Below are positions 63,510 to 64,000 of a stretch of DNA of 64,000 nucleotides, one piece after another (the first letter of the stretch is position 1; each line of letters opens with the position of its first letter). A model generated the notes under the pieces. It saw only the letters and a program-made list of their open reading frames with translations, was not told the DNA's origin and ran no database searches. The stretch comes from Choristoneura fumiferana (Eukaryota; Arthropoda; Insecta; Lepidoptera; Tortricidae): the NCBI RefSeq assembly GCF_025370935.1, contig NC_133477.1:1250105-1314104 (forward strand), written 5' to 3'. Position numbers and translations under genes: made by a program.

Positions 63510-64000
63510 GTTACAGGGTTGCCAACTATACTGTTAAAAACAGTATTATACTGTTTTTCACTAAATTATACTTTTTACTGCTAAAATAAAGTAAGGTATC
63601 ACCGCGGCAATTTAAAATACGCATTTTATAATCAAACCGATAGAAGATTAAAAAATATATTTTACACGATAAAAGCTTATTTAGTCGACTCACGGATCTA
63701 TGACCGCTAGTGTATGTGAATGAATCAAAGATCTCCCAATTCGTGATTTTCCGAAATGGTACCGACGGAAGAGGATTTGCCATACTAACGCGTGACACAC
63801 ATACAAGCAGACTAGAATCTTATTTAGTGTTTTACAAAATAGTTATGGCAATTGAACTAATGTTATGGTTTTTAATGGCTTTTTATAGTTTTTTGAACGA
63901 GTTCTGAATACTTTTTGTATATATTTTGGCCCGGAAATACGATTAAAATGGAAAACAAAATACAGCGGCGATAGAAGCCATTTTTAACTGGTGATTGTAA
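63510..64000. other. No gene seen; possible fragment related to the MITE at 59,059
   Basis: CAGGGTTGCCAACTATACTG and TTAAAAACAGTATTATACTG resemble the start of the 59,059 element. The remainder is AT-rich with no recognisable coding. Confidence 0.35.

Overview
This window looks like repeat-dense, AT-rich nuclear DNA from a moth or butterfly (Lepidoptera). The best direct evidence is a nuclear copy of mitochondrial DNA at about 23,425-23,850. It carries the insect junction cob / tRNA-Ser(UCN) / nad1, reads correctly only when TGA codes for Trp, and keeps the ATACTAA spacer motif typical of Lepidoptera. Helitron-like and SINE-like repeats that I associate with lepidopteran genomes agree with this. 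I find no confident host protein-coding gene. The only candidate is a short, possibly spliced minus-strand open frame at 41,542-42,110. A 100-base run of N at 4,846-4,945 is an assembly gap.

Layout. (1) 1-4,846: first copy of a duplicated block containing hairpin elements, a large foldback element and a common dispersed repeat. (2) 6,091-8,726: decayed DIRS-type retrotransposon (minus) abutting a BEL/Pao 3' end with LTR. (3) 10,390-11,340: two degenerate tandem arrays. (4) 12,828-13,888: Tc1/mariner-superfamily transposase broken by frameshifts. (5) 15,000-24,600: mostly SINEs, hairpin elements, a foldback element with private short-repeat arms (21,850-22,222) and the mitochondrial insert. 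(6) 24,700-31,945: BEL/Pao pol remnant split by a nearly intact Ty1/copia element (25,755-30,390), with one mismatch seen between its 170-bp LTRs, a 5-bp target duplication and a 1,328-residue open reading frame. (7) 32,480-37,638: two hairpin elements, then the second copy of the duplicated block. (8) 38,328-41,300: SINE, then a Tc1-like transposase split by a 1.5-kb foldback element. (9) 42,000-47,900: hairpins, a 1.54-kb hAT-like non-autonomous element with 8-bp target duplication, a Helitron-like element, an LTR-like promoter and two LINE fragments. (10) 48,000-61,900: sparse AT-rich DNA with SINEs, short palindromic elements and dispersed repeats. (11) 61,900-63,055: 3' part of a Ty3/gypsy element (minus) whose integrase tail has two AT-hook-like motifs.

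The genes do not act together as a pathway. They are layers of mobile DNA inserted into one another, and the duplicated block plus several filled/empty site pairs allow the events to be ordered. The feature most likely to be under-described is a group of foldback elements whose arms are built from short degenerate repeats. Two of them have different arm repeats but share a nearly identical core (about 1,870-1,950 and 21,970-22,080).
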